A program made the translations under genes and the position numbers. Under the pieces are notes generated by a model, which worked only from the letters and a program-made list of their open reading frames with translations, did not search any database and was not told the DNA's origin. A stretch of 64,000 nucleotides of DNA from Mucidula mucida (lineage: Eukaryota > Basidiomycota > Agaricomycetes > Agaricales > Physalacriaceae), in the NCBI GenBank assembly GCA_015501055.1, contig JADNYV010000003.1, positions 775,476 to 839,475 on the forward strand. Direction: 5' to 3'. Of the stretch, positions 1 through 10,551 are shown piece by piece. Within the stretch, counting starts at the first letter, position 1; each line of letters begins with the position of its first letter.

Positions 1-864
1 GGGAGACAGCGGCTCATCGTCGTCGAGAGAGTCAAGATGGCGAGCTTCTGCTCTTGATGACTCAGCGAGTGGCTTCTCGTCGCCCAGCTCTTCAATACCG
101 GTCAACTCGTCCAACTGACCCAGTACATCGCTCCCGCCCACCTCGCCGGCAATCTTACGGAATTCTCTTTCATATTCTAGCAGCTCGCGAACTTGGCCCT
201 CTCGGTCGCGTGCAGTGTCGTTGAGACGACGAATGACATCCGAAGCAATCTTCTCGAGAGCAGGCTGCTGCGAGGATGAAGACCCTAAGTCTGTATCAAT
301 GCGCCGCAGATGCGAGAGAAATTGGTCGGTCGACTCGAGATTTTCCGCCAGAATCTCCATTGCGTCCTTTTTCTCGTGCTTGCGAGCTTTGGACGCGGCA
401 CTTGGGCTGTCGAGGATAGGGTCGTACAACTGGGGAGCCTGGTCGCCTTCCGGCGTGTTATGAAATGAAGAGTCCATGGCCTCCGAATCCAACTCGGAGA
501 CGAACGACGTACTGTCGTCGACGACAATGTGTGGCGCCTCGTCGCTGTGGTGTGCGTCGCCGTCGATGCCCTCTGCACCCTCATCGTATTCTATGCCAAA
601 CTCCTCTGCCAACAGCTTGGACCCGGCGCTGGGCTCCGGCATAAGAGCCACTGCGAGCTCGTGGGCCAGAGAGTGGCGACCGTTGGAGGCGTCGTCGTCC
701 ATGGCGTGACCCAGGCTCGACGAGCCGCGCAAGGAGGCGGATGACCGACGTGGAATAATGCTCTGTCGCGATGGTGATCTGCGTGGCGACATCGTATTCG
801 ACGCTGAAAGATAGCGGGAGGCGCCCGAGCCAAAGACGTCGTCGTCGCCGTCGTAGGGAGCCAT
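1..864 (-). CDS. Hypothetical coiled-coil protein (3' end outside window)
   Basis: An open frame of 288 codons runs from the ATG at 864 down to base 1 without a stop, so the C-terminus lies outside the window. The start context and the divergent POP5 gene 111 bp away support this ATG. The N-terminal 60 residues are rich in Ser and Arg (MSPRRSPSRQS-like), the middle is acidic (EEFGIEYDEGAEGID), and residues of about 165-250 look helical and charged, possibly coiled coil (AENLESTDQFLSHLRRID, then EYEREFRKIAGEVGG). I do not recognise the family. The composition suggests a scaffold or regulatory protein, not an enzyme, but that is inference only. Confidence 0.6.
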   Translation of the reverse strand, partial: MAPYDGDDDVFGSGASRYLSASNTMSPRRSPSRQSIIPRRSSASLRGSSSLGHAMDDDASNGRHSLAHELAVALMPEPSAGSKLLAEEFGIEYDEGAEGIDGDAHHSDEAPHIVVDDSTSFVSELDSEAMDSSFHNTPEGDQAPQLYDPILDSPSAASKARKHEKKDAMEILAENLESTDQFLSHLRRIDTDLGSSSSQQPALEKIASDVIRRLNDTARDREGQVRELLEYEREFRKIAGEVGGSDVLGQLDELTGIEELGDEKPLAESSRAEARHLDSLDDDEPLSP

Positions 865-975
865 GATGTCAGTGTTGGATGAGGAAAAGGAGCAGACGCG
901 TCAATTTGGATGCTCAAGTGACTCTAGGCACCTTCCATAAAAGGGTTGCCAATCCGTTTTTGGTTTTGGACCACC
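865..975. promoter_or_regulatory. Divergent promoter shared by the partial gene and POP5
   Basis: Only 111 bp separate the two start codons, which face away from each other. A CATAAAAGG stretch near 936-944 may act as a weak TATA-like element for POP5. The promoter call is inferred from geometry alone. Confidence 0.4.
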
Positions 976-1567
976 ATGGTCAGATTCAAGGTAATCCATT
1001 GTTGTGGAGACGATTTACTTGCAATGTTTATTTGCAAAGAACAGATGGCTTCTCGTTGAATTTATACCTCTTGACCAGTCAAAACCGACGCAAAGCAGGC
1101 TCGAAAGCAAGCAAATTTGGGCTGCACTGAGAGATTCAATCCAAGACAATTTTGGCGATGTAGGCTGGGGATGCGTGTCGCATTCACTGACCGGTGGGTG
1201 TATTTCACTCACAGCTTTTACTCTACTTATTCTCTTTAGTGAAATACTTCTCTCCGATCACTAATCTATGTATAATACGCGTCGCAAGAGAACATCACCG
1301 TATCGCGCGAGGGGGCCTCACACTCTTAAATTCTATCGACGGCATTCGTCTACTCCCCCACGTTATTGATCTCACAGGTGCGCTGCAGCTACCACTTTGA
1401 CAAAGCGCTAAACCGGTTACCCAGGAACCATTAAACACGCCCAGTTAACTGCGATTGAGCACAACCGCACGGTGGTTGCGCGTTTTCGCGCTCGTGCCGG
1501 GACATCTGGTGAGATTCGTGTATGTCCTCCCTTCCACCGCTCACCACTTCACAGCTTCCTATCATGA
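976..1567 (+). CDS. POP5: RNase P/MRP protein subunit POP5
   Basis: Small protein subunit of RNase P and RNase MRP, which process pre-tRNA 5' ends and pre-rRNA in nucleus and nucleolus. Four exons are read: 976-990, 1040-1193, 1240-1377 and 1425-1567, giving 149 residues, the usual length. The protein starts MVRFKNRWLLVEF, the classic POP5 opening, then SIQDNFGDVGWG, KYFSPITNLCIIRVARE and LTGTIKHAQ, matching the Rpp14/Pop5 fold block by block. The five-codon first exon is supported because splicing restores the family N-terminus exactly. All introns are GT-AG and 46-49 nt long. Neighbours are unrelated in function. Identification is secure. Confidence 0.93.
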
Positions 1568-1688
1568 TTCTTACGACCAGTATCTCGAGACCAGCAATCA
1601 AGAAATACAATCCCTCAAAGACTAACACATGTACCATCTGTATTCACGCAAGAGTCACTCTAGTCATTTTCTTCCTTGTGACCAACTG

Positions 1689-1696
1689 TATATAAG
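1689..1696 (+). promoter_or_regulatory. TATA box of the DUF4139 gene
   Basis: TATATAAG lies 54 bp before the ATG at 1750, a normal fungal spacing for TATA, leader and start. Confidence 0.5.
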
Positions 1697-1749
1697 CGGG
1701 TCTCTAACGCGACCTCATTCTCAACCTACCATCATGGAGCATCGCCACC

Positions 1750-3518
1750 ATGGAAGGCATCAAGATAACCAAAGTCAAATTGTACACTCGGTGCGCAGAG
1801 ATCGTCCGTGTCTGCAAATTCAAAGTAGATGCTGGACAGAACCAGGTGCACCTATTGGGGCTCCCAAATGTTTTAGACTCTGAATCTCTGAGGTATGCAA
1901 TTATGAGTTTGTTGACGACTAGTATTCATCTGCCATGAAGGGTTGAAGGTCGTGGAAAGGCGACAATACACGATGTAACGTTGCTCCTCATGGACAAGAC
2001 TAAGGAGGAAGCAACGTCCGATGAACTCAGACGTTTGGAGGAGAGACATCAGATCACTCAGAATGCACTGCCGCGCTGTTCGGCGCCCCGCAAAGCTCTC
2101 GAAGAATATCTTGACACTCTTGATGTCCAGCACGTAGAGCCGACCAGACTAGCTAGTATTGTGGAAAACTACGATACGACTGCAGGGCGTCTGGACATGA
2201 AGATCCTCGCTCTGGGGAAGGAGGTCGCGGTGTTGGATGCCGCTATCGAAAATGAACGCAAAATCAACAAAAACCCCGCAAAGCTAACAATGCTTTGCGA
2301 AATCGTGCATCTGTTGGCGTGGTAGCAGTAGAGTCAGGTGAGGTTCAACATTGGCGCAGCTGTCAAGCGCGCTCATTGGACGGCTAGCTACGATATCCGC
2401 GTAAACATGCACATCGCCGAGAAGCCAATTACTCTCAAATACAAGGCGAACATTTATCAGTCAACTGGAGAGGTACTTTTGTAACTGCTTTTACAATTGC
2501 TCGCTGACGATTCAGTCTTGGGATGATGTACCGGTAACTTGGAGACTATTTCGCCTTCATTTGGTGTTGCAGTCCCAACTCTAATGCCTTGGACGGTCTC
2601 AGTCAGTCGTCCGCGACAACTGAGAGCAGCCGAGGGGGGAAAGGATTGGGCAAGGGTGGTTCCAAGAGGTGTAGGAGAATTCTTCCCGATAACGTCGATT
2701 CCGATTCCGATGAGGACGACTTCGACAAGATGGACCATATTCACGCATACGTTGACTCGTCAGGCAAACTTAGTCAAACCTATCGCATTGCTGGGCTTGT
2801 TAGCATTCCAGCCGACGGCAGCGAGCGCACTTTCACGATAACTGAAATGCACTTGGATGCGGCTATGTCCTGGATTTCTGTCCCCAAGGTGGAACCCAAG
2901 GCTCATCTCAATGCCAGGATCAAGAACACGTCTGAGTATACGCTTCTTCCTGGACGTGCCAGTATATATGTGGATGGTAGCTTCATCTCGCGTACTTCAT
3001 TGAAGGCGGTGAGTCCGGAGGAAGCCTTTGATTGTCCACTGGGGTCAGCACGTCCTTTTGGGTGGTGGTCACTCTAACAATGCCTTGCTTAGCGTTGATC
3101 CCACTGTGAAAGTCACATACCATCTTCAGATTAAGCAAACGACACGGTCGGGGTTCTACAACAAGCGTGTGTGCATCTGTACACGCAGCGTATCTCTATC
3201 TACAACACGAAGCCAGCGACGGCTATGGAGAATGTGAAGATTTTAGAGCAGGTTCCCGTATCGGAGGATGAACAAATAGGCGTCAAAGTGATATCGCCGC
3301 CATTGTCGCGGGCCGAAGGAAGTGTTGCAGTGCAGGACGGGGTGATAGCACGGTGGGATGGGGGTGACCCGGAATCTGATGATTTAGACTCCAAGGGTAC
3401 TATTGAGAAGGATGGGAGGATTGTTTTTGCCTGCCAAGTTCCTGCGCAAGGAAAGATCACGATGATGCTGCAGTGGGAGGTCTCAGCGCCCGGCATGGTG
3501 GAGGTACGGGGTTTGTAG
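1750..3518 (+). CDS. DUF4139/DUF4140 (mucoidy inhibitor A-like) protein
   Basis: The start MEGIKITKVKLYTR followed by FKVDAGQNQVHLLGLPNVLD is the DUF4140 N-terminal beta domain. After the first intron (from 1893) come VEGRGKATIHDV and a charged helical linker, then the DUF4139 body with HWTASYDIRV, DVPVTLETISPSFGV and a C-terminal TMMLQWEVSAPG before the stop at 3516-3518. The family occurs in bacteria and fungi; its molecular role is not established. An earlier ATG at 1734 is out of frame. Between about 2285 and 2345 the conserved reading changes frame twice (into NRASVGVVAVESG, then into VRFNIGAAVKRAHW) without plausible splice sites. This looks like small base losses; real inactivation is possible but less likely. 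Confidence 0.8.
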
Positions 3519-3736
3519 CTGTATTCTATGCTTAAAGTTATTGTGTATCAATCCGGCTGTTGGCATAGTGCTATCTCCAGCGAATACGCGTCACATTGGT
3601 CCTATCACGGATAGAGGAGGTACAGGAACAGGCGTCCACCACGCATGACGCAGCCGCTGTTTGGCCCTGCCCCGGACGAGTCATTGTGGGGTAACTCATC
3701 TCCACATTTTCGGGGGTGTATATCACGTACAGCACG

Positions 3737-3744
3737 TATATAAG
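3737..3744 (+). promoter_or_regulatory. TATA box of the 3910 gene
   Basis: TATATAAG followed by a GGAACTGCAG stretch lies about 165 bp before the first ATG of the downstream frame. The leader would be long, so the assignment is tentative. Confidence 0.4.
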
Positions 3745-3909
3745 GGAACTGCAGCAATATAAGAACCAGCCATTTTACTTTGACTCCCAGCGGCACCCCG
3801 AAATACTTAGGAGCGGGGATATTCCGCGCGTCGGATCGATCGATCGACGACTCATTGTCGCCGTTCCGCGTCCACAAAGCACCAAAGCGTGTTGTCCTCT
3901 TACTACCAA

Positions 3910-4579
3910 TGTTGCCCAGTCCCGCCCCATCCAACGACGGCTTGCTCGCCCCTCTTCCCGTTGCCAAAGGCCACCTTGAGCCGCATGTCAGCAATCTCCC
4001 GAGACGGCGTCGCCCGACTCAGCTGCCTACCCCAGACACTGACACTGACACCATCCCTTCCGCGTTATCCAGTCGCTCGTCGTCTCCCCTACTGAAAAAG
4101 CCCTTGCCTCGCACCCGGCCCACATCCCCGCCACCGTCCTCATCTTCCCAATCTTCCTCTCCATTTCCCCGACGAGCGCCCCAATACAACCCTCCACATC
4201 AATATACACGTGCTAAAGGGCATGTTCAGCCGCACGCCTCAAACGTGCCCCGACGACCACGCCCCGTCTAGTGCTCCCTGGGTCTGGCATATATTCGCTG
4301 CCTCCATCAAATGACTCGGATGATTCTGGTATTCCGGACCCATATTTCAGATACAATGGCGAATCCCGCGCATCCATTCTGGCGCGCGCTCTCTTCTATC
4401 TATGCGCGTCTGAATCCAAATGGCAAGAAGGCCTAGTCGAGGGTGTTTACATGCGCCTACATGACCTGGGACTCGTTCCACTGCCATGGATGGGTGGTCT
4501 GCGAAGGGAAGGTCTTGAAGTCGTAGAATGGGAGATCAGGAATATGATACTGGGTCTTGAAGGGCAGATAGAAAGTTGA
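3910..4579 (+). CDS. Conserved hypothetical protein with Pro/Ser-rich N-terminus
   Basis: The first 120 residues from the ATG at 3910 are low-complexity (runs of Ser and Pro) and hold an imperfect internal repeat: AKGHLEPHVSNLPRRRRP and later AKGHVQPHASNVPRRPRP. The last 100 residues look like a compact folded domain (ARALFYLCASESKWQEGL, then VYMRLHDLGLVPLPWMGGL). The two halves are in different frames at about 4262-4275. Adding one C to the CCCC run near 4262 would read straight through into LVLPGSGIYSLPPSN, so I treat them as one gene with a base missing. No known family is recognised and no signal peptide or membrane segment is seen. Confidence 0.55.
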
Positions 4580-5023
4580 TGAGACATGTAAATGTTGTAT
4601 GTTCCAGTGTATTGCCTGTTATCGTATTATCTGACACGCTTTGTGGTGAGTAATCCTCGGAGCACTTATTCGACCGAACGGACCAATCGCACACTTCGAG
4701 TTCGCGATGTCGTCGCTGCTAGCGCTGCTGGTCCTATTTGTCTCGAAGCAGTAACTCTAGGCCATGCCTGTCAAGACTGACCACCCTATCGTTCAGAGAT
4801 CATGCTTCGCTAGTTTGAGCATTGCGTTCTCGCGTTTCGCGGATCTTCTCCCGTTCAGCTGCAGTCTTTTGTCGAAATTCTACCGAGAAAGTTTTCAGAC
4901 TGCAATCCACTGCCATCTTGCGAACCTTGCTTTCAAATGCACGTTCTGTCACGTAACTAGGTGTTTGTCAGAACAGGTATATATTCTGGCAACACCGCTA
5001 CTATTATCGTTTGATCCCTCATC
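4580..5023. other. Intergenic region upstream of the Old Yellow Enzyme gene
   Basis: No coding frame is supported. The right-hand 200 bp (from about 4650, GTAATCCTCGGAGC) are duplicated, diverged, upstream of the second Old Yellow Enzyme copy at about 10365-10551. A TATATATT box lies at 4978-4985. Confidence 0.6.
4978..4985 (+). promoter_or_regulatory. TATA box of Old Yellow Enzyme copy 1
   Basis: TATATATT is 38 bp before the ATG. The same element stands at 10501-10508 before copy 2, so it was duplicated along with the gene. Confidence 0.5.
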
Positions 5024-6635
5024 ATGTCTCCTTCCCCTCCAGAGAATGTCGCTGCCTTGTTCAAGCCCCTCACCCTGGGGTCTGGTGTGCTGACGCTGCC
5101 CAACCGTATCGTCTTGGCTGCCTTGACGCGCAACCGTGCGGTTCCTACGACTGTGCCTAACGAGGTCATGAAAGGTGTGCCCTTGTTGCCGTCATCCAAT
5201 GGGCGTAATGATGGACGAATGAATTCTGATTTCCAGATTATTATCTCCAACGCGCCGATGCTGGTCTGCTCATCACTGAAGCCATCCCCACGTCGTACCA
5301 AGGGTGAGCAAGCTGAATCTCGGTCCCGATTGTTGATTGACGCGTTCTTTCAGCACGGAATGGGCCAATGCTCCTTGCTTGCATACTGAAGAACATGTGG
5401 CGGCATGGAAGACGATAATTGATGCTGTCCACGAGAAAGGCACTCTGATATTCGGTCAGGCGAGTACCTCTTTCGCATCATTCGTATTTTGAATGTTGCT
5501 GATCTTGATCGATCTAGCTTTGGCACGCAGGACGCGTATGCCACCCGGACATGCCTCTTCAAGCAGGCCGCGTACGTGTTAGCATTCCTCTCCAGCTTCA
5601 CCATTCTGACATAGGATAGCCGACCCTCGGACCATCAGCTATAGGCGCGCGCGATAAAGAAAAGTTTAGACTGCTTCCAGGTTATCCAGGCTATGTCACG
5701 GTCCGTGATTTTGTTCCCCCTTGGAGAAATGCGCGCGCTCATCGGTAGACAACAATAGCCCACCGAAATTCCGGATCCCCAAGTGATCGTCGATGAGTTC
5801 AAGCAGGGCGCAATCAACGCAAAGAAAGCTGGATTCGATGGCGTTGAACGTAAGTTCATTTTCCGACGTACAATTGACGGAACATGATGCTAAGCACCGT
5901 ATTCCTGTTAGTCCACGCATCCAACGGATATCTGATCAATCAGTTTATCGACTCGAGCTCTAACCAACGCACGGATGCCTGGGGCGGTTCCGTTGAGAAA
6001 CGGGCCAAGTTTGTACTCGAGCTCCTCAAAGAGTGCGTCGCAGTTTTTGGCGAAGGCAGAGTCGGAATCAAGTTTTCACCTTGCGGTGGGTACAACGACA
6101 TGGGGTACTTCGTTATTATTGTCGAGTCATATTTGTGCTCACCTATTGGTTTTATTAGCATGCCGCTGGCAGAAACCCTCGCGCAGTATTCTTACATCTT
6201 GACCGAGGCCAACAAGCTACCTTTGGCGTACATCTGCTTAGCGCGGTGGAGCCCGATGTTTGAAACCCACTACGATGGCACGTATACGTTCCTCTGCTCT
6301 ATCTTCAATCAGCTCAACCTCTTTCCACATGTAAACCGCGTGCCACGCCACACGATGTCCTCGAGAGCTACCGCAAATATGTTACAAACTTCCCATTCTG
6401 GCTGAATGTCGCAATGCTACCGGAAGAGTCCGCCCAACTCATAAATGAGGGGAAAATCGATGGCGTCGAGATCGGCATCCCGTTCATCGTCAATCCGGAC
6501 TTGGTGAAGCGTGTTCTTCACGGGAAGGAACTGAGTGTGGCTTTAGATGTCAAGAGAATCTACGGATTCGGGCCTAACGTGCCGCTCGAGGAGCAACGAA
6601 AGGGATACACAGACTACCCCACTGCCGAGTACTGA
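5024..6635 (+). CDS. NADH:flavin oxidoreductase / Old Yellow Enzyme, copy 1
   Basis: FMN-dependent ene-reductase family, reducing activated C=C bonds with NAD(P)H. Exon 1 (5024-5174) encodes LTLGSGVLTLPNRIVLAALTRNRA and ends in VPNEVMK. Splicing restores DYYLQRADAGLLITEA, TEWANAPCLHTEEHVAAWK, LWHAGRVCHPDMPLQAGR, GPSAIGARDKEKFRLLPGYP, PTEIPDPQVIVDEFKQGA, LHASNGYLINQFIDSSSNQR and a C-terminal YGFGPNVPLEEQRKGYTDYP, all in family order. The LWHAGR and LHASNGYL blocks carry the usual catalytic and flavin-contact region. The intron after FGQ starts GC, not GT. The join near 6278-6345 is unresolved: the best reading of ATPHDVLESYR lacks a standard splice pair there, so a small deletion is possible. 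Otherwise the gene looks intact. Confidence 0.85.
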
Positions 6636-7169
6636 TGGATGCGCTGTACCGATCGTGAGTGAGTTAATAACAACTTGACCATGCGCAAAGTTCGAAGGCG
6701 AACAATCTTCACCCAGGCGGCGGGGTACTGGACAAGTAAGAGTAGCCGTAGTGCTAGACCAGACCAAATCAAGGAATGAGTCCTGGGTCAAGCGTTAGAG
6801 AAGCGTCGCCCTGCTGCAGACCGTCAAAGATATCATGCAATCCTTCGATGATACTACCAGTTCTCGACACCTCAACGAGAGGTAAGTACGATGATAAACG
6901 AGAAACCGCTGGCGACCGGTGTTCTATCAAGTTGGGTGGTCAAAGTCGAAAGTATCTGCCTTGCCAGTTAATCGCCGTACACAGAGAAATACCACACGAA
7001 GAGTCCCTGGTGAAGGTTCATGGCCGATGAGAGCGGGGTGGTTCTCTCCATGGGTATATGATGCCTCGAAATTAGAACATTGTGCTACGGTAAGAGTAGT
7101 GCTCGATAGATGGCTAGAATTGAAGATAGCCCCCAACCGATTGTAGAATGTCCATTGATAGATGTGTCA
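6636..7169. other. Convergent intergenic region
   Basis: This stretch lies between the stop of the Old Yellow Enzyme gene (+) and the stop of the lactonase gene (-). It should hold both 3' UTRs. Short frames on both strands show no family resemblance. Nothing else seen. Confidence 0.5.
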
Positions 7170-8272
7170 CTATATGACCACCGCCGTAGTCCTCGCAACA
7201 GCGCTAGAGTTCCGCGCCACCTCGACCAAATCATCTCCCAGTCGCTCATATACAACCATACCGCCACTAACCGCCCCAAGCGCAACCAGGTACGCGTCAT
7301 TCTCGCCACCGAATATCATGCCCCGTATGTTCACAAGTCCCGTGAACACCTGGCGAACCAATTTGAGATTCAAGTCGAATATAGCGATACTATCTCCCCG
7401 CGGATCGGGCGTACCCCCGATATTTCGGTTGGATGCATAGAGATACTCTGAGGCGAGCAGGAGTTCCGCGGCGGCATATGTCGAGTTGTACGGTACATCG
7501 GAGGGGACGATTGTGACGTTCGCAAGAAGCTGAGAGGTGTACGAGAGGCTGGAAGTTGGTGGGATGACTTCCTTCGTTAACGTGTTCGTTTTCTCGTGAA
7601 GGACATAGAGGGTATCATTGGAGACAACCATGTGCCGAGGACCACTTCCCGTGTCGTGCGCCAGAGCGCCGTGGACTGTCCACGTCCCTTTCAAGGTATC
7701 TTGGCCGACGCGCCAAATCTTGTCTGCTCCAAGGTCGGTGACGAGCACTTCCTCGTCGTACTGCAATGTCATGTGAGGAAACGACGTGCCGTTCACCGGA
7801 GGTTCGAATGTGATGAGGTTGGAGGTTGTTGTCAGTTCATACCCATAGAGGGCTGTCGAAACAAGAAGCCCGTCTCCGGATCCGTACTAGGACTCGCTCT
7901 AAATATGCAGGTAGAGATAACAGAATACGCACATTCATAATTGGGACATTTCCGTCCGAGAGGGAACTACAGTAGGCTGGTCCTATTCCACCAGAGCTAA
8001 TTGAATCCACGATGCTCAGACGGCCATCAAAAAACGCGTAGGACGTCAGAGTGCCATTGTCAATTTCATTGACGCCACTGTTTCGTGAGAAGATAGGACG
8101 GACGAGGAAGAGGTACGCACTAAATGAGACGGTTGTTGTGCTTGAACAGCCAGGATGGATTAGGTTCCGTGGGTGTTTCGCAAAGGTATGAGAGGGCACC
8201 CGAGTCTGAGTCAAAAAGGTAAGAAACAATGTAGGACGTGTAGCCCCCGGCAAGGATGTTCAGCTTGACCAT
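7170..8272 (-). CDS. Lactonase-like seven-bladed beta-propeller protein
   Basis: Member of the 6-phosphogluconolactonase / carboxy-muconate cyclase-like lactonase family, cytosolic by sequence. From ATG 8272 the protein begins MVKLNILAGGYTSYIVSYLF, then SGALSYLCETPTEPNPSWL, the first propeller blade. After introns come VNEIDNGTLTSYAF and SSGGIGPAYCSSL, then YGSGDGLLVSTALYGYEL and a long last exon with GPRHMVVSNDTLYVLHE and FGGENDAYLVALG. The repeated GPRH/Y.L.E pattern is typical of the family. No signal peptide is visible. Substrate is unknown; a sugar or aromatic lactone is only a family guess. It sits between the two Old Yellow Enzyme copies. Confidence 0.82.
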
Positions 8273-8687
8273 GGGACAAGGTGGCGATGTGGGTGGTACC
8301 AGATCAAAGTCAAGAGCAGGTCAGGGGCCGAAATAGGTCTTTTTATGTTGTAAGGGTTGGTTTCAGGCGCGAGAGAGCGCCGCCGTGTAACGCGAAAACT
8401 TATAGGTGCAATCTATAAACACGAGACTCAAGTATGCTGGCTATCGTGACGGATGCTTGTTGCTCCAAGAGATGATTAACCTTTCCGACGATAACGATGA
8501 GGTAGCGGGGAAAGCTTGATTTTTAAAACAAAACAGTCTGAAGGCAGGAAACGGTGAAGATAAGGTAGACTCATTGTCGGCCGAATATGATATCCGGGCC
8601 GAGAAGTCCGCCAACTGCGTGGCGCACGGATTGATGCCGTTACTTAAGAATGAGATTATAAATGCGATAACGGAACGCGCTGTATTG
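8273..8687. other. Intergenic region between lactonase and BTB genes
   Basis: Holds the lactonase promoter and the 3' UTR of the BTB gene, both on the minus strand. No coding frame or clear TATA box was recognised. Confidence 0.45.
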
Positions 8688-9860
8688 CTACATGCGAACA
8701 ATCAGTTTCCCATTCATCTCTGCTTCCCGCCACGATTCCAACTCTTTTGTATCGGAGAATTTTGGTCGGAATGTAAAAAGGTACGACCCTCCTGCGCCTA
8801 TTATCGCAGGGATTATGTCGGCAGACTGACTAATGGCGCGACGCTGTAGTTCCTCGTAGCTTTCCCCAGTAGGAGGAAGCTCTCTTCGCAAAGCCCAGGT
8901 CCAGTATTCCCGAAATAGGATCTTTACACTCGTCAGCCACAAAGGAAACATAGCTGGAGAAGCGTACCCATCGTCTGAAGAGATCTCCAGTAAACATGGT
9001 CGCCGCGGTACCGACAGGAATACCTAGCGTGTATACGCCGATACGATCTGCCATGTCTTCGTCTTGCCGTTCGAGGATCGCATACCGAAGGGCTTGCGCG
9101 GGGTCGGTTTTTGCAATAGATCTAACGATAAGTCAGGACAACTACCGTCCGTAGAACTATGATTTCACTCTATATGTTTGTCGCAAAGCTTAGCTATTCC
9201 CATGCTTCTGCGAAGGAGAGCATATCGGAGCACACACGTAGTATTTGTCGTGGCCATCAACCTATAAGGCGTTCTGAAGAAGCGAGAGGAGATGCAGTGA
9301 CATACCCCATGTGTACATCGCATAAGACGGAGAGGGAAGTGAACTGGTACTTGTCCGCCGCAATAGAAATCTCCTCCAGTAAAGGGAATGCCACACGGCC
9401 AAGGTCTGGAAGTGGAGGCGTGGGGTATGTATATTTGAAGAGTACTTCCAGAACTTCCGATCTCTCTGAGAGCTCGACGTTGTCATCTGTACTGCAGGGA
9501 AAAGGCGGAAAGACTGTTGTATGAGTATCGATATTCCTTTGATGGACCTTGAAGATGACGTTGTCAGACGAGCGGATGGAAAGGTCTGCGGTCTCATCTG
9601 TGACTGGTCCAAACACATCAGCTTCCAGAGTGTTGCTCCAAGGCCAAAGAAGACATACAATCGGGATGGACTTTCAACGCTTCATTGTTGTCGGACATTA
9701 GACCACAGTGTAGGAATACTTTCTGGTTAGCAGAGTAGGGAAGGACAGACGCCGAATCAGTGTCCGTGTCGACTTTTGAGAAGCCCAGTCTCCGAGTCGG
9801 ATCGCCGTCAAAGGTGGTCGATGTTTCCGTCGGTGGAAGTTCGTTTGGGTTAATCAACAT
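8688..9860 (-). CDS. BTB/POZ domain protein
   Basis: Typical of the expanded BTB family of Agaricomycetes, whose members are mostly of unknown role and may act as adaptors for protein turnover or transcription. The BTB core reads ADLSIRSSDNVIFKVHQRN, then SEVLEVLFKYTYP and ISIAADKYQFTSL. Splicing from about 9300 to 9122 joins DVHMG to SIAKTDPAQALRYAILER, and MADRIGVYTLGI with SYLFTFRPKF form the helical C-terminus. A 37-nt intron near 9650 joins VHPD to SDVFGPV in frame. The ATG at 9860 gives a 68-residue unstructured leader; a later Met (MSDNNEALK) is an alternative start. Confidence 0.75.
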
Positions 9861-10551
9861 CTAAAAGGACACGATGGGATGCAAGCGAAAGCATTCAGTC
9901 TGGTGAACGGTCGGGTAAAAACGTCATTGAGAGAGCGTCTGAGATAAGCTTTCCTCGAGACCGCAAAATACTGTTGCTTCGAGAGCTAGTTGAAAGTTAC
10001 ACATGTCGTGCGTAGGAATGAAGAAGCAGAATCAACAATCTTCGAGTATGTAGGCCTGCATATGACATGTCGCAATCGCCGTACCCTGGCCAAGAAAGCA
10101 CGGCCATCTCGAGCGAGAGAACCAACGAAAGTCAAGAGGCTGGAAACCATAACTCCACAAGAAAGGGAAAACAAAGCTGCCGAGGTTGGTTGACAGCCGT
10201 GAAGCCAAAGTGTCCAAGTTTCGCGACGCGACGATGGCCGTTGAAGACAAGTTGTGGAAGAGCGGAAGAGAAATTGATGGCATCATTTACGCGCGTGTCA
10301 GAAGACCTGGCCAAAGTGTCACCCACTGAATATGGCCATTCGTTTTGACGCGTTTTGTACTGCGTAATCCTCGGAGCTGGACCGAATAACAGTCCTTTTC
10401 TTCCATTGCCAAGAAGGTTCAGGCTGCAATCATTGCCATCTTATTAATCTTGCTTTCGAAGGCACCTTCTTTCATGTCACTATGTGTATGTTAAAAGAGG
10501 TATATATTCTCACAGAACAACAACATTACTATTATCGTTTCATCCCTCATC
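9861..10551. other. Intergenic region with a coding-like relic and duplicated promoter
   Basis: The part from about 9990 to 10329 reads like decayed coding sequence (separate entry). From about 10365 it matches the upstream region of Old Yellow Enzyme copy 1. A TATATATT box lies at 10501-10508. Confidence 0.5.
9990..10329 (+). pseudogene. Possible gene relic, charged helical product
   Basis: Two abutting plus-strand frames have coding-like, charged composition. The first carries KVKRLETITPQERENKAAE; one base further on, the next continues DSREAKVSKFRDATMAVEDK and DGIIYARVRRPGQS to a stop near 10329. A single frame change near 10185 would join them. No start, intron pattern or family was recognised. 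It may be the end of a broken gene or chance. Confidence 0.25.
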
